A stretch of DNA of 47,721 nt from Gnetum montanum (lineage: Eukaryota > Streptophyta > Gnetopsida > Gnetales > Gnetaceae). Numbering within the stretch: the stretch's first letter is position 1; every line of letters begins with the position of its first letter. Below, one piece after another: positions 21,132-33,475 of this stretch. The position numbers and the translations under genes are program-made. The DNA is taken from positions 411,666-459,386 of the forward strand of contig MNCI01014449.1 in assembly GCA_015680685.1 (NCBI GenBank), written 5' to 3'. The notes under the pieces are model-generated. The model worked only from the letters and a program-made list of their open reading frames with translations, searched no databases and had not been told where the DNA came from.

Positions 21132-23071
21132 CACCTTCACGATTGAATGAAAACTCATCCTTGAGTGAAGAAGAGGAGGAACAAGTTCTTTACAAAATAT
21201 TGGAAAGGTATGGGATTATTGACTAACATACAAACTAACTCAGATGGAACAACAAATTCTAAGTGCTCAAGTGTATGGAGTTATAATCTTTACAAAATTT
21301 GGTGTTCATGATAAGAGAAGAGAACACCCTAGATAAAATTGACATCCAATGCCTCTTGGTAGTTGAAGAGCAAGAGAGAAGATCTAACAATCATGAATGG
21401 TCCTCATTGTGTGGTATTGCATCATCCTTGGTGAAGCTAGTTCTGCTTTCAGTCCATGCTTCCCATTGCAATCACAACAAAATCATGAATTAGTATGCAA
21501 TGTGTAACACATAGCTATTAAGTATCTTGTCTCGTCGATTCATTCCTTTAGGAGTGTTAGTAGGAAGATTGACAAATAGGGTAAAATAGATAAAGCGGTC
21601 CATTAAATTTAAAAAAATTTTACACAAGGAAATATTTGAAGAGGGTGTAAGAATTCACAACAATAAAAAGGAAAGTTCACTGAAAAATGTTGTGAAGATG
21701 TGCATAATTGGATGTTATTGATGAGGTAAACAAAAGGATTTGATTATAAGAGTGTCTAAGGATAAAGAACCTAACTAACCTAACCAAAAAATATGCAAGT
21801 GGGTCTTCCCCAAAGCAAGCATAAGCCTTTTATTGCCCTTGCATAACTTCAAATCAAGGAGCTCATGGGTCCTATGGATGATTAATGGTTATGGAAGGTA
21901 AAGTACAAAAACCTGGAAGAAACTACCTAAGAATTTTGACACATCAAATTAGGACATCAAACAAGAACATGAAACCAATAGTGAGGTGAAACATGGAAAG
22001 CATAGATGGATGAGAGAGAGAGTGGAATGGAGTTCTTGATTAAGGTCACATGAAGTTCCCTTGTAAATTTTATGGTTAAATGACTTGATAAGATCCATCC
22101 TTAGTCCAGACCAAAACCAACCATGTTTAGTGACTTCACATTGCCATTCTAAGACCCGTCCACCCCCAGAGACAAGAGCGCTTTCACAGAACAACTATCG
22201 TTTCTTATTAGAGAAGAAAAGAGAAGTAGGAAGTGAGGAAGGGCCTTAGTAGGAAGGGACCTTTAGGCATGGGTAACATGTCTTTCTAGTCCCATAACCA
22301 GTGCTTGTAGCCCCATTTATTTTGTGTAAGGGGTGTGCTTTGAATTCACATTGTTGATTTTGTTTTAAAATGGAAATCACACCATGCAAAGACTTATTCA
22401 TTTATTGTGTCTAAGGGGTGTGCCTTGAATTCCCATCAATTTTTTAGAGAATCACACCATGCAAAAACTTATTCAACTTCCTTTTATTGGTCAACACGAA
22501 CGATAAGAAATCCATGAAAACACACATGCACCCAAGTAAGTAGAAAGGCATAAAGAATACTGAATCCCCTTGAAGTCGCACCCTGTTCAAACCTTTGAAT
22601 CTTTTCCAATTTTGAAAACTATCAAAGTCACAAATTTGTTATAGTTTTATTAATGAAAGAGGGACTGCATGTTTCTAGAACAAGGAAAATCATAGAGTGT
22701 GTGAATGGATGGATGTTGTGGATTAACTGCCTATTGCATGAAAAAGAAACCATGTTCTAATCATCAGTAACAAAATTCAAAGCTAGAATTCAGACACCAA
22801 CAATCAAATAACAACATAGTACATACCACCATCAAGCAACAAATTACCACTATGCCTAGCACTTATTAACAAAAAGTTAGAAAATCACACCAGAATAAAA
22901 GAAAATATAAAAGAAAGTGTAAAATATTTAAGACAACAAATGTACTAATGATGTAAAACAAAAATTAGAAAAGATTAATAACATAAAAACAAGAAGATGT
23001 AAAATAAAGAATGTGTAAAACAAACATGTGTAAAATAAAAAGGGTGAAAAACTAAGGAGCTGCTTATATAG
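21132..23071 (-). other. Element C: non-coding 3' region
   Basis: No ORF can be supported. It is homologous to 942-2387 in A, 33471-35000 in B and 46565-47721 in E. The minus-strand order is the same: T-rich stretch (22880-23060), TTCCTTGTTC..AAA block (22680), a block with ACATGTTACCCATGCC (22265-22280), GGAAGACCCACTTGC (21798-21812), then the purine-poor GAAGGTG preceding the LTR. Confidence 0.75.
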
Positions 23072-24360
23072 TTAGCATAGATGGCCATCTCCCTCACGAC
23101 TAAGTTGAAAGGAGGAGATCCGAAATATGGAGGGTGGTTATCCATCCGATGAGGTGTTTATTGTATTTGCTGGCTTATGCTCGTGGAAAGGTTTGAGTTG
23201 TTGTATGTTGACTAGCTATTTCTTGTTTGGGCTTTTAGGTTTATAGATCATCATGACGCCAAGTAGAAAAGTTTTATAAATTATATAAGGTCCTTCCCAC
23301 AATGTTTGAAACTTAATTCATTGAGGTACATGTGTGAGATTCTAGTAGAGAACCTTATCTTGTAGTTGAAATTTGACTTTCCTGATTTTAAGGTCATGGC
23401 AATTTTTGTTGAATCCCTTGTGTAACTTGTTAGATGATAGGGCCACCAATTGGTTTTTGTGTAGCAAGTTGAGACTCATTAACCTTTCTTTTTGTGTTAG
23501 ACTCAAGTCAAGGTCAAGGTCATAAGTTGTTGAAAGTGTACAGAGCTCACATGGAATAGAAAGTGTTGGTAATTTTCCCTACACAAGCTCATAGGGAGAA
23601 TAGCCTATAGGAAGTTTCCATGTTGAGTGGTAGGCCCAAAGGGCATTGCTGAGTTTCATGCTCTAGTCTTTTCTATATTTGCTAACAGTTATTGTTAGAA
23701 TCCTTGTGATTTTCCTATTGGTAACCTTAGCTTGACCATTAGCTTGGGGGTGGTACGTGTTGTGAATTAATGTTCAACCCCCAAGTGTTGCATGAGCTTT
23801 CGAAAGGTAGTGCCTATAAAGTGAGTTCCATTATCAGAAATTAATGCATGTGGCACACCAAACCTGTTTAAAACATTTTGTTGTACAAACTGAGTAGCAG
23901 TAGAAGATGTACAGTTGATGATGGCTACTGCTTCTACTCATTTTGTACAATAGTCAATAATGACTATGATGTATGCCTTTCAATTTGACATGGATGTGAT
24001 GGAACCCATGAAGTTAATGCCCTAGATGTCAAAGGGTTCTAGTGGTTGAATCCATTATTGAGGTCCCTCCATTCGAATAGTCATTCCACCATCTCGTTGG
24101 CATCATTCACAAGAGTGAGCATATTGATGAGCATCCTTGAAGACTGTTGGCCAATATTACCCTACCATTAGGATTTTAATGGTTGTGTGTCTTCCAACAT
24201 AGTGGCCTCCGCAAGGACCTTCATGAGCGTCTTAGAGAATGCGCAGTTGATCAGCATTAGGGACACACCATTAAATCAGGCCATCGATGCATACCTTATA
24301 AAGGTGTTCATTGATCTCCATGAAGCATATTACCTGGTGAAGAAATTGTTGTTTTTTCTA
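23072..24360 (-). pseudogene. Element C: integrase
   Basis: The recognisable parts are the zinc-binding Cys pair (HSCEWCQRDGG, near 24100), the core with ALISDNGTHF (about 23830, catalytic Asp kept), and the YHPQANGQAKVTNR segment, where the third catalytic residue Glu has become Lys. The C-terminal domain continues through PTHVPQ and LWEGPYIIYKTF to the conserved tail FRISSFQLSREGDGHLC and TAA at 23072-23074. Several frameshifts and stops are present. It would insert the cDNA into the chromosome, but this copy is dead. Confidence 0.85.
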
Positions 24361-24417
24361 GTGGTCCAACCCTTATGGCATCTCTTGGGTGAGAAGATAG
24401 GTTAGAATGCCATCATA

Positions 24418-25011
24418 TCATTTAGGCTCATTGGGCAATTGTTTAGTTGTAGCCCCAGCAAAGAGGAGTTCATTAGGAAACATATTAGATAGTGGGCTTT
24501 CTTCCTCTTTGTTGTCCCATCGTAACCAAGATAAGTAATCAATGACCACATTCTTAGTGCCCTTTCGATCTACTATCGTGAGGTTGAATTCCTCTAAGAT
24601 CACTAGCCACCGTATGACACGGGGGTTCATCATTGGCTTGTTCATCAGGAAGCAGATGGCATTGTGGTCTATGTGCACAAACATTTTGTATCCAAGCACA
24701 TAATGCTTGAACTTTTCTAGAGCAAACATCACTGCAATCAGTTCTTTTACTATAGTGGTGTAGGTCAATTGTGCATCCACAATGCTTCGACTAGCACAAT
24801 GGATGTAATATGGACGTTTCTTATCATCCATCCACATAAGCACAACTCCCAAGGCATAATTTGATGCATTTATCATAACATGAAATGGTCTGGACCAGTC
24901 AAGTGCTTGTAGGATTAGAGTTTCTACAAGTTTTTCTGTTAGTTGTTGAAATTCTTGTTCACATTCTGTGATCCAAACAAATGGAGCATCTTTCTTTGTT
25001 AGCTCCACCAA
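24418..25011 (-). pseudogene. Element C: RNase H domain (still open)
   Basis: An open 197-codon segment reads LVELTKKDAPFVWITECEQE at the RT connection, then a RNase H with MINASNYALGVVL (first catalytic Asp replaced: relatives have TDAS), HCASRSIVDAQLTYTTIVKE (catalytic Glu kept), FVHIDHNAICFLM (Asp kept) and VVIDYLSWLRW. It matches the Athila/Tat type. The missing first Asp makes activity unlikely. Confidence 0.85.
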
Positions 25012-25990
25012 TGGTTTTGCAATCTTAGAGAAATTCTTTATGAATCATTAGTAGTAGCCAGTATGTCCAAGAAATGATTGAACATCTTTGACAATTTCTG
25101 GTTGGGGGGTTATTCCTTGGATGACCCTTATTTTTTTAGGGTCAACCTCAATTTCTACTTGTAATATTCTATGCCCTAATACAATGCCTTCCTAGATTAT
25201 CAGGTGACTCTTTTGCCAATTGAGCCTGAGGTTTCTCTCAATACATCATTTTAGTACTTGCTCAAGGTAGTCCAGGGCTTGCTCAAATGTAGCTCCATAG
25301 GTGGAGAAGTCATCTATGAAGACTTCCACACCACTACTAATTTATTGTTGAAAAATGCTTAGAACCAGGCATTGAAAGGTAGCAAGGGTATTGCACAGAC
25401 CAAAAGGCATCTTGCGATATGCAAAAGTTCCCTAGGAACTTGTGAATGTTTTTTTGGCTTAATCTTCAGGCTTGATCTAGATTTGGTTATAACCACTACA
25501 ACCATCCAAAAAACTGTAGTAGTAACGCTCAGATATTGTGTCTAACACCTGATCAAAAAATGACAATGGAAAATGGTCCTTGAATGTTGCCATATTCAAC
25601 AGCTGAAAATTGATGCAGACCCTCCACTTGCCACCTTTCTTGGGTACAATAATGGGTGGACTAAGCTACTCACTATAGGAAATGGGATAAATAAACCCTA
25701 CTTTAAGGAGTTATTCAATTTCCTCTTTGATGATCTACTTTAGTTTGGGATTCAATTGCCTTTATGGCTATCTCTTTGGCTTCATGGCCGAATCAGTGTA
25801 GATGCGATGCTAGCATATCCTAAGATCAATCCTTGTGAGTTCAAGATATGACCAGGAAAAAGCTCTTAACCATTTTTAAACCACATTCAACAACATCATT
25901 TTCTGTTCTGGAGCAAGATTTGCATTGATTATGACTAGCTTTCCATTCTTCAAGAACACATATTCCATGTTGGCTGGTAGAGGTTTTAGT
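25012..25990 (-). pseudogene. Element C: reverse transcriptase
   Basis: Segments readable across frames are PPIIVPKKGGKWRVCINFQL (about 25650), FKDHFPLSFFDQVLDTISER, FLDGCSGYNQI (motif A Asp kept), FAYRKMPFGLCNTLATFQ, and the catalytic box VEVFIDDFSTYG (FIDD at 25309-25320). Then follow LRLNWQKSHL and EGIVLGHRI. Interruptions are mostly TAG or TAA where relatives have Trp or Gln. The FxDD box is usual for Athila/Tat-type elements. Confidence 0.85.
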
Positions 25991-26199
25991 TCAAGGGGCT
26001 ATTGCTTGAAATTTTCAGGAATTTCCAACTCTTCCCAATCGGTATCATCATTTGCATCATTAGAGAGTTGGGTGTGAACTTGCTCTAGTTCATTCATGCC
26101 TATGACATATGCGTATGTCAGGCTCTAAGTTGGTTCCATTCAAAGTGTGCTACTCTTAGAATTAGCAGTTAGCCACTGAGTGCCCTCCTATGTTGTGGC

Positions 26200-26720
26200 T
26201 ACTATGTACAGACACCTTTGAATTTCTACTTTCGATACACACTACTTGCATGTAAAAATGGATTCTTGTTTGGCTATCCAAAGCTTTTACACACAATTGC
26301 ACCCTGTATTGTTGTACGTGATGCATGGATCTTGCTTTTTCTCAATCGTTCCAAATGCATTTTCTTTGGATATTTGCAAGGAAAGATCTTGGATGCCCAT
26401 CCTAGCATCAACAGTGTTTAGCCATGCCCTTCCCATGATGATTGGGAAGTCCCCTTTGCAGTTCTCCACTTTGATCACTAGGAAATTAGCAGGATAAGAC
26501 CACCCATAGAAAGTAGTTATGATGTCTTCTACCAATCCTAATCAAACAATGATAGATTGGTTTGCCAATTCTAATTTGATATTGCTTTTTCTTTAAAGGA
26601 GGTAGGTTCCATGCAATATACATCTCATGAGAGATGAGATTGACACCAGAACCTAAGTCAAGAAGAGCTTTACATGGTTTGTTCCTAGCAATCTACAAAT
26701 AGATCAAAGGACTTCCAAGA
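26200..26720 (-). pseudogene. Element C: aspartic protease
   Basis: The active-site triplet reads D-L-G in CKALLDLGSGVNLIS (DLG at 26651-26659), as in other Athila-like proteases. Then come NIKLELANQSI, GLVEDIITTFYGWSYPANFL and the C-terminal FPIIMGRAWLN, all in the expected order. A stop separates the halves. It would cut the gag-pol polyprotein. Confidence 0.75.
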
Positions 26721-26899
26721 TCTGCTAACTTCCTAGGAAGGTTTCTAGCATGGATCCAATTAGATACAATGTGAGTAAGCATCACAATGTGGATCCTGGG
26801 TGATGTTTTTCTTGAAGGGGACTCAAAAGAATTTGATACAGAGGAATAGGGTTGTCAACTACAAGTGTATTTGAGCGCTTAGGTGGACTACATGGTCGG

Positions 26900-29300
26900 A
26901 AGAAAGGTCTTTTCTTTGACTAAGTATTTGAACCACTCGATTGATGAATCGGTTGTAGATTAACGATCTTGGTAGCATTGCATTGTTGCGATTGAGTTGA
27001 GAATTCATCCTACATAGGTGGAGTAGGTGGTAGCTATGCAGCTAGAGGAGGAAGATGTGTAGGAACAGAAGGAGGATAAGGGTACAAGGTGGTATCCCTT
27101 ATTACATGTGGAGAATGAGTTTGATAATAATCAGTAGGATGGTAGTTAGATTGGAAAGTAGAAATGTGACTGGAGGAGTCATGTAGAGATAGGGGTTGTT
27201 AAATGTAGTACCCATAGGGATCATGTTGTCGATAAGGGTATTGTTGCCTTGGTGGTGCCAACACCCATGATTGTGGTTGCTACCACTATTGATATTGCTC
27301 ATATGGTTATGGTGGAGTTCCACTTGGATAATACTATTGTGGTTGATGAAACTACCTAGAATTACCTTGAAGATAAGGTAATCTTCTAGATGGCTACCTT
27401 TGTATTAGTTGTAGATTCAATGCATACAACCTAGACTTCTATAAGTGTGACACTATGGGAAAACATCCCTTAGGATGTTCATACTAGTAGATGTCACACC
27501 CATCATCATCATCTGATTCACTTTTCGCAACTTCTTCTATTGTAGCAATCTTACCCTTACCTTTTTGATAGGCACATTCAACTTTCTTATGCCTCCTGCG
27601 CTCACGATCACTACCTTGTTCCTTAGAATCTTCAACAATTTTTAGGATAGCTTGAAATCTGCTATCCATAGAGTTCCATAACTGATCAACCTTGACCACA
27701 ATTTTAGATTAAAAGTTTTGAAGTGACAAGGCTTTTCTATTTGCCACCTAATTAAGTGTTGATTCTTCCTCACTATCACAAAATTGAACCTCTCTCTTGT
27801 GAATGGAAGGATCATAGTTATATTTTTCTGCACTTTCTCGTTTTCTTAATTCACCTTCCTCTTTAGCTACCTATGTAAGTAATCTTTAAATTTGATGGGC
27901 ACTTAATTCTGATAGTCACCCTTGGGCACAAACACCAAGGGTTTCCTTTGTTTCAAATCAAAGCCCATCTACAATGTGGCAAAGTTGATCTAGTTGAGAA
28001 TAACCATGATTAAGATATTTGTGCATTAAGGAATAGTATCAGCTGATGGTGGCATCCAAGGGTTTGTGTGTTCCTTGTTTTCATCTTTGGATCTACCTTC
28101 TCAAGTTGGACACTTTGGAGTATGTTTGACATTTTTCATTGAACAATTTAAGCATTGTACTCCATTGTCTGATAGATTTTGGTTTTGAGGACCAGTACCA
28201 GTTTTCTGCTTCTTTAATGAATGTTTGTGGGAACAACTTAAGTTTTTGCCACTTATTCTCTATATTTTGAAAGGCACATGCATCTTGAAAAGCTTGGAGA
28301 TGGTTTTGTGGATCTGAGTTGTATCCCCCTTCAAACCAAGGGATATTTCTCATGTCTAGCCTTTTGATCTAACTGTCCTTCACATGCCTTATTGGAATTC
28401 GTACTACCTCTACGATGTTTAGCATACTCTAGGTAGTAAGCAAAAGCTCATCGAGGCCTTGATTCTAGTGACTACAATGGCCTTTACTACCCCTTCATTC
28501 ATGGCATTGCATCTCTCTTGAATGCTCACACCCCTGGTCTTGCCTTTCCTGATGATCCCTTTGATCATTTCAATCCCATTGGTCACCTTCATCATGGTCA
28601 CGCCCTCTATGGTTGCAATCAAAGCTAGAAGAAGAAGAGGATGATGAGGAAGGTGAAGAGAAAGGAGAACTAGCACCATCACAGTGCCTACTACCATCTC
28701 TTTGGTGATCGTGACCATGATCACGATCTTTTTTCTTGTCTACATCCCTACCTTGGCTTGCCTCTTTGGATCCTTCTTTGTCATTGGATCCATTCTTACT
28801 AGAACCAAGATTGTAAATCATGGATTGCAAGTTCTAGTTTTGACCTCCTTCACCAAAGTCAAAGAGAGATTTCACTAAATGGAAAACCCCAAAGAAGGGT
28901 TCTCCTTCATCTTTTTGGTATAACAGGAATGGGGAATCATTAAACCCTTTTTTCTTTGTAGATTCATAATGATGTTCTAACTGGTGATCCCTAAGATGTT
29001 GTGCCTTAGTGAGATGATAATCCCTGACATCACTATCCTACACTACATACTTAGCATAAAGTCCTTGGAGACCCCATCGTATAAGCATTTGTTGGAGAAT
29101 TGTAGGAATGGATTGATCGAGCGGCAACACAATGTTGTCCTCCATGTCACGCCATTGCAACTGTTCATCTTGATGTAGGATGAAGGTGAAATTTGATCCA
29201 TACTCATTAGGATGAGCATATACCACTCGATATTGTTGAGGCACTGGTGGATGTACTTTGTCAGACTTGGCGAAGAATTGCTCCTGTGAGAAGAAGACAT
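26900..29300 (-). pseudogene. Element C: gag
   Basis: The start is ATG 29300 (MSSSHRSNSSPSLTKYIH). The N-terminal region PNEYGSNFTFILHQDEQLQW, then WRDMEDNIVLPLDQS, is shared with B and E. A Ser-rich, charged linker (28570-28830) follows, then the retrotransposon gag core (FEGGYNSDPQNHLQAF ... EAENWYWSSKPKSIRQWSTM, 28093-28353). Next are an acidic stretch with SESDDDDGCDIY, a degenerate zinc-knuckle-like Cys/His patch near 27480, and a Gln/Tyr/Pro-rich region (27000-27330). Frameshifts and stops are frequent. Gag would form the cytoplasmic particle. Confidence 0.8.
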
Positions 29301-29441
29301 TTTATGTTAGAAAAATAAAAATGTAGTGTGCTTCTTAGAATTGTTGTAGTAATCTTAAAATGTAATATGACTCTAAGGTTCATTTCAAAGATTTGAATAA
29401 TTTTCACTAAATCCTAGATAGTGCACAAAACAACCAAAAGG

Positions 29442-29459
29442 TCCCTGGTAATGGTGACA
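29442..29459 (-). other. Element C: primer-binding site
   Basis: On the minus strand TGTCACCATTACCAGGGA lies one base after the LTR end. It matches 13 of 18 bases of the complement of the plant tRNA-Asp 3' end (TGGCGCCGTTGCCGGGGA). Four of the five differences are G to A. Confidence 0.8.
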
Positions 29460-29460
29460 A

Positions 29461-30357
29461 TGATGAGCGGTGAGGTACCCCTATGTCCAACCCTACGAAT
29501 CACTAAGGCATTCATGCATGATCCGGTTGAATTCCCTGGACCTATAGTTCACTAGTGCACTAATTCTTTAGGAAGTGAAATGGATGTTGAGAATGTTTGT
29601 TGTCTTCCCAACTACACTTATCAAGCTCAAGGATATGGTTTAAGTGTAATTGAGGCACATGATTTTTATCATTTTTATGTTTTATGAATTTAATTGCCTA
29701 CAACAAGAATGAAAAGTAGAGTAATTTAAAGGCTAATTCATCTACTGCCTAGCTAGCCTAACATAAGTAATTTTTTCCACTTTCTAGACACATCTTAACA
29801 TAAGTACTTTTTTCCACTTTCTAGACACATCTTAAACACGTATAGTGTTGTCAGGCTACCAAACATTAAGCGTTTTTGGGTTACCAACTACTACACATAT
29901 GCTCAAGGTGGTTGTGCTTTTGTTCATTAACAACTAGAAATTAAATGCTTAATTAAAATGCATTAAAGTGAAGTGCATGAAAATAAAATGCATGAATATT
30001 AATGCATCAAGAAAACATTTAATCTATTCTTAGAGTTGCAAGGATGATCAAAAGGGTTCATTTTTATTCCCATCACACTGCTGTGCTTAGGTACATTAGT
30101 GTTCAAACAAAAATCCGTACACACTTAGACTCATGTTGTGGGCACTCAGAAAATATTCTAACTCTAGAGAAAAAAAATTGCAAGGGCATCGCTATACTAT
30201 AATAAAAACTATCTAAAAATCATGAGCCCAAGCACTATATTTATAAGCCAGCATATACCCCACGATATTGGATATTCAACATTACATCTTAAGCTTCAAC
30301 ATCGGGTATTCGATATCGAGGCTTTGATATCAAAGCTAGTCAAAACATAATTCATCA
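29461..30357 (-). mobile_element. Element C: 5' LTR (897 bp)
   Basis: Same ends as the 3' LTR (TGATGAATTATG ... CGCTCATCA). It is 37 bp longer than the 3' LTR, exactly the size of a private tandem duplication at 29761-29834. TATA box at 30238-30245. GATATC occurs at 30312 and 30326, the latter in a perfect 16-bp palindrome GCTTTGATATCAAAGC (30321-30336). Confidence 0.92.
29761..29834. repeat. 37-bp tandem duplication in the 5' LTR of C
   Basis: Units 29761-29797 and 29798-29834 differ at one base. The unit (ACATAAGTA..TTTTTTCCACTTT...CATCTTA) occurs once in the 3' LTR, so the duplication arose after insertion. Confidence 0.9.
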
Positions 30358-30362
30358 CATAC
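30358..30362. repeat. Element C target-site duplication, right copy
   Basis: CATAC, identical to 20267-20271. Confidence 0.85.
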
Positions 30363-32866
30363 CATGCCACAAACTATCGCCTTTCTTCTTCAAAAGCTCT
30401 GGCCTTCTCTCTTAATTCATGGTAAGTTGTTAATCTTCTGGCTAGGTGTATTACTACATCTTTTTGCCCTTAGTAGCTAGCCTTAATTACTTCTAGCTTT
30501 AAGTTTGCTACTTGAACTTTTTGTAAAGCATCCTTGTGATATGCAAACTCCTTCTCATGCAAGGCATATGTGGCTGCTACTTTTTATTCAAGCTTAATTC
30601 TGGGCCTACCTATTGTCAACATGGCTAAGTTATCATAATGAAGGTTTGCTAATCCCATGTATTCTTTTAACTCCTCTATCTGCAAGTCTTTATTTTTCAC
30701 TACTTTATAGGTGTGGGCCATGTTGTCCAAGATGGGTTGCCATTCTAGATTTTGTGCTGACATAGAATTAATTCTAGCCTTTGCCATCTATATCTCTTTC
30801 TCATTCATTTGTTTATACATTCCCACCTAATTTCGGAAGTGTTCCTTGAGTCATTCATGCTTCTTTGCCTCATTTTGGCATGCGCTAACTTCGATGGCTA
30901 ACTTTTTTCGAATGGTGCATACCTCCTCCATGAAGGGGATTCTATTTTCTATTGTGAGATAGCTCATATCCTGGTTGACCCTCATCAACTATTCCCTTAG
31001 CTAGTGGATGCTTTCTTCCAAAATATTCTTCTATTTTTCAACAATGGTCAACCACATGTTATCTGTAGCGAGTTATTTATTTTCCTCTTGTAAGGTAGCA
31101 AGTGCTTTAGCATGGTCATATGTTTGGGCATTGGCCATTGAAGCATCCTACACTATTGTTTCTTTCTCATGTTCCATCTCTTTATTGTTCTTAAGGAGGT
31201 AACTGATTTGCTTAGTTTTGAATTATTCTAGATGTTTTGGTGTAATGAACTGAGTTGGATCTCTTCTTTTTGCTCTTAGGACTATGAGCTTTTCTTGTAA
31301 TCTACGAAGCTCATTCTTAGCATGCTCTACCCTAGTTTTGACCATGATCAATTTTCCTTTGGTGGTAATCAATTTGGACTATGTTGCAGTGACATCACTA
31401 GGAATGTTGAAGAGATTTGTCATAACTTGTCATATTTGCAATAGTCTATCTAATACATCTTCATGTTCTGTAGGAGTCATAGAGGTACCAACTAACATTT
31501 AAGCATCTTTGATTCTAGAAATATCACCTGGTGGCACAATAGGTACATTGAAAGATTCTTTAATGTAATTCGTGATCACTTCTATGGCTCTTGCTTCATC
31601 ATGGTGTTGCATGATCACAATTGTGGCTCCTTCTCCAGGTTCAAGCACCACTCAGAATGATGTGGTGTTCTCGAAAATTTATTGTGATGATTGGGCCTCA
31701 TTTCCTGACTACAATGATATTTGTTTATTAGTAGGATTTGCTGAGATGGTTGGCCTAACTACATCATCAATTCCTTTAAATAAATTGACGTCTTTCCTAC
31801 TTTCCTAATTGATGGTTTCTACAATTTGCTTCATATGACTCATTGAAGGCATATAATCTTGTGGTGACGATGGTGGAACTTACAGTTGTTGTTATTGTTA
31901 TTTTGTGGTTTGGGTAGTCTCCTCAGTGCCTAGTTGTTCTTTTGTTTGGTCCTTTTTGGGAGGCACAACTTGAGCATTTTAGCATAGGAATTATTTTATG
32001 CCTTCCTTAATGCATCATTTGTATACTTGTTTGCATAACTTCTAGATAAGACAAGGGAATGGAATTGTTAACTTCCCTACCTTCTTCTCTTTGAATTACC
32101 TTTGGATTTTTGTGAAGTAAACGTGAGTGATGTTTACATTGAACTTTCCCATTAATATTGCGCTATCTCTAGCTGCATATGTAGAGATTCAATTCAATCT
32201 CTTGGTAGGAAACATGTGATAAGTGCCAATTTTAAAATAGATCTTTTCCTCTATAGTCGATTCACTATATTTTTTATTATCCTTGTCGTACACTCAATGC
32301 AAACATAGCTTCCTGGAATCTGTGTCAGATCTTGTTAATATGTGTGTCACCTTTGCTCCTTCATTGGGCACATTTAGTACCTCTTTAATTGCCTTAACTA
32401 AGTAAGACACTGAGATCCCTTCAATTTTTACTATAGCATTTGCTTCTCGATTCTACCAAAACTAGGGTGTTTCTCCTAAATACCACTTCCCATTTGTTGT
32501 CATAGTAAGCTACAAAGGAGATGACTGAAGTTGGGCCTTAACACCTTTTGGAGAAAATTCCAAAAATGGACCAAAATTAAGTTCCAGAATTACTATTGAC
32601 ATGATGGATTTTTCTTGAATAGCCTAAAGGCATTCAAGTGACACTATGAGTTGTTGTCCTTAGTTGGGCTCTTGTGGAATGTCTGCTTTTGCTTGAGTAG
32701 ATTGCTTTGTCTTAAGAGTTTACTAATGAATACTGAAGGATTTTCATTTCTTCTCTCCTTGTTCTACTTGTGGGTTTTTCTTGCTCACTTGTCCACTTCC
32801 ACTACCTTGTGGTCTTTTGCTTGCCTATTGTGAAAGTTCTCCTTCTATTCCTCTTTTTAGGGCCAT
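30363..32866 (-). pseudogene. Element B: extra ORF, main part (N-terminal domain and coiled coil)
   Basis: This is the minus-strand homologue of 2884-5704. The start ATG at 32866 (MALKRGIEGELSQ) aligns with ATG 2884. KLTIPLSCLI then KLCKQ (near 32030-32090) matches the plant transposon-protein-like N-terminal domain. GEGATIVIMQHH (31590-31640) aligns with GEGATILVMQHQ in A. A long coiled coil follows (for example LQIEELKEYMGLANLHYDN, open at 30584-30787). It ends where element C inserted and resumes at 20266. Stops and frameshifts are scattered throughout. Its function is unknown. Position and domain match the ORF downstream of pol in Athila-like elements. Confidence 0.65.
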
Positions 32867-33210
32867 TTGCAATCAATCAAGAATTTGGAATTACTAGAGT
32901 ATTCTCATAAATGAGCAACAATTTGGTATCTTACTCATACACTTAGTCATATCAAGTTCTTAGTTCATTATGATCACAGAGTTAGAAAATTTTTTCAGGA
33001 ACAACCCTATTAGTATTTTTCTATGGTGTAAAATGAGTGGTATGATCAATTAGGAGTCTTCTTAAAGTTGTTTTGGCCTTAACATGAGTGATTTACTTTA
33101 AAAAATTCTTGATATGTCCCTTTAAACTTACCCTTATAATGCCTTTCAATTGTTAGCAATTTTCAAAAACTCAATCACATTTTCCTTACTAACATCCCCC
33201 CATGACTAAG

Positions 33211-33475
33211 ATGATCACTTCAAGATCATGTAGATTCAAAAATCATGAAAATCATAGTAATAATGCAAGTTATGGGCACTAGAAGATGGGGTGTTAGAGC
33301 GTTGAGTGGCAAAGAAAAATCGACAATAATTCTTCTTTTATGAAAATTAAAAATGAAATTTTTTCTAACTTCCCCACGCTATATATACTATTTATATATA
33401 TGGTATCATAAATATGACATCGTAAATGCAATATCATAGGTGCTTGCAATATTAAAACTACGATGTCACCTTAGA
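33211..33475 (-). promoter_or_regulatory. Element B: internal promoter and leader of the extra ORF
   Basis: A TATA box (TATATAAATA on the minus strand, 33389-33398) lies about 520 bp before the extra-ORF ATG. Immediately upstream (33400-33470) are GATATC-like words. The minus-strand reading TACGATGTCATATTTATGAT matches 18 of 20 bases of TACGATATCATATCTATGAT in the LTR of the same element (19812-19831). The leader has CTTAGTCATGGGGG (33197-33210), also found in the leader of A (2568-2581). Confidence 0.5.

Larger units (their letters stand above)
20272..30357 (-). mobile_element. Element C: complete Ty3/gypsy (Athila/Tat-like) retrotransposon nested in element B
   Basis: This 10.1-kb minus-strand element has all parts in order: 5' LTR (30357-29461), tRNA-Asp-type primer-binding site, gag, protease, RT, RNase H, integrase, a 1.9-kb non-coding 3' region and 3' LTR (21131-20272). 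A 5-bp TSD (CATAC) flanks it. It lacks the extra ORF and internal promoter seen in A and B. The two LTRs differ visibly by many transitions plus a 37-bp duplication, so the insertion is old. Coding parts carry many stops and frameshifts. Only the RNase H segment is open over 197 codons. Confidence 0.93.

Noticed and set aside
28419-28830. Two overlapping minus-strand ORFs that look like different proteins
   Set aside because: They are alternative frames of the low-complexity Ser/charged linker of element C gag. Only the frame with the Ser run and KKKDRDHGHDH fits gag.
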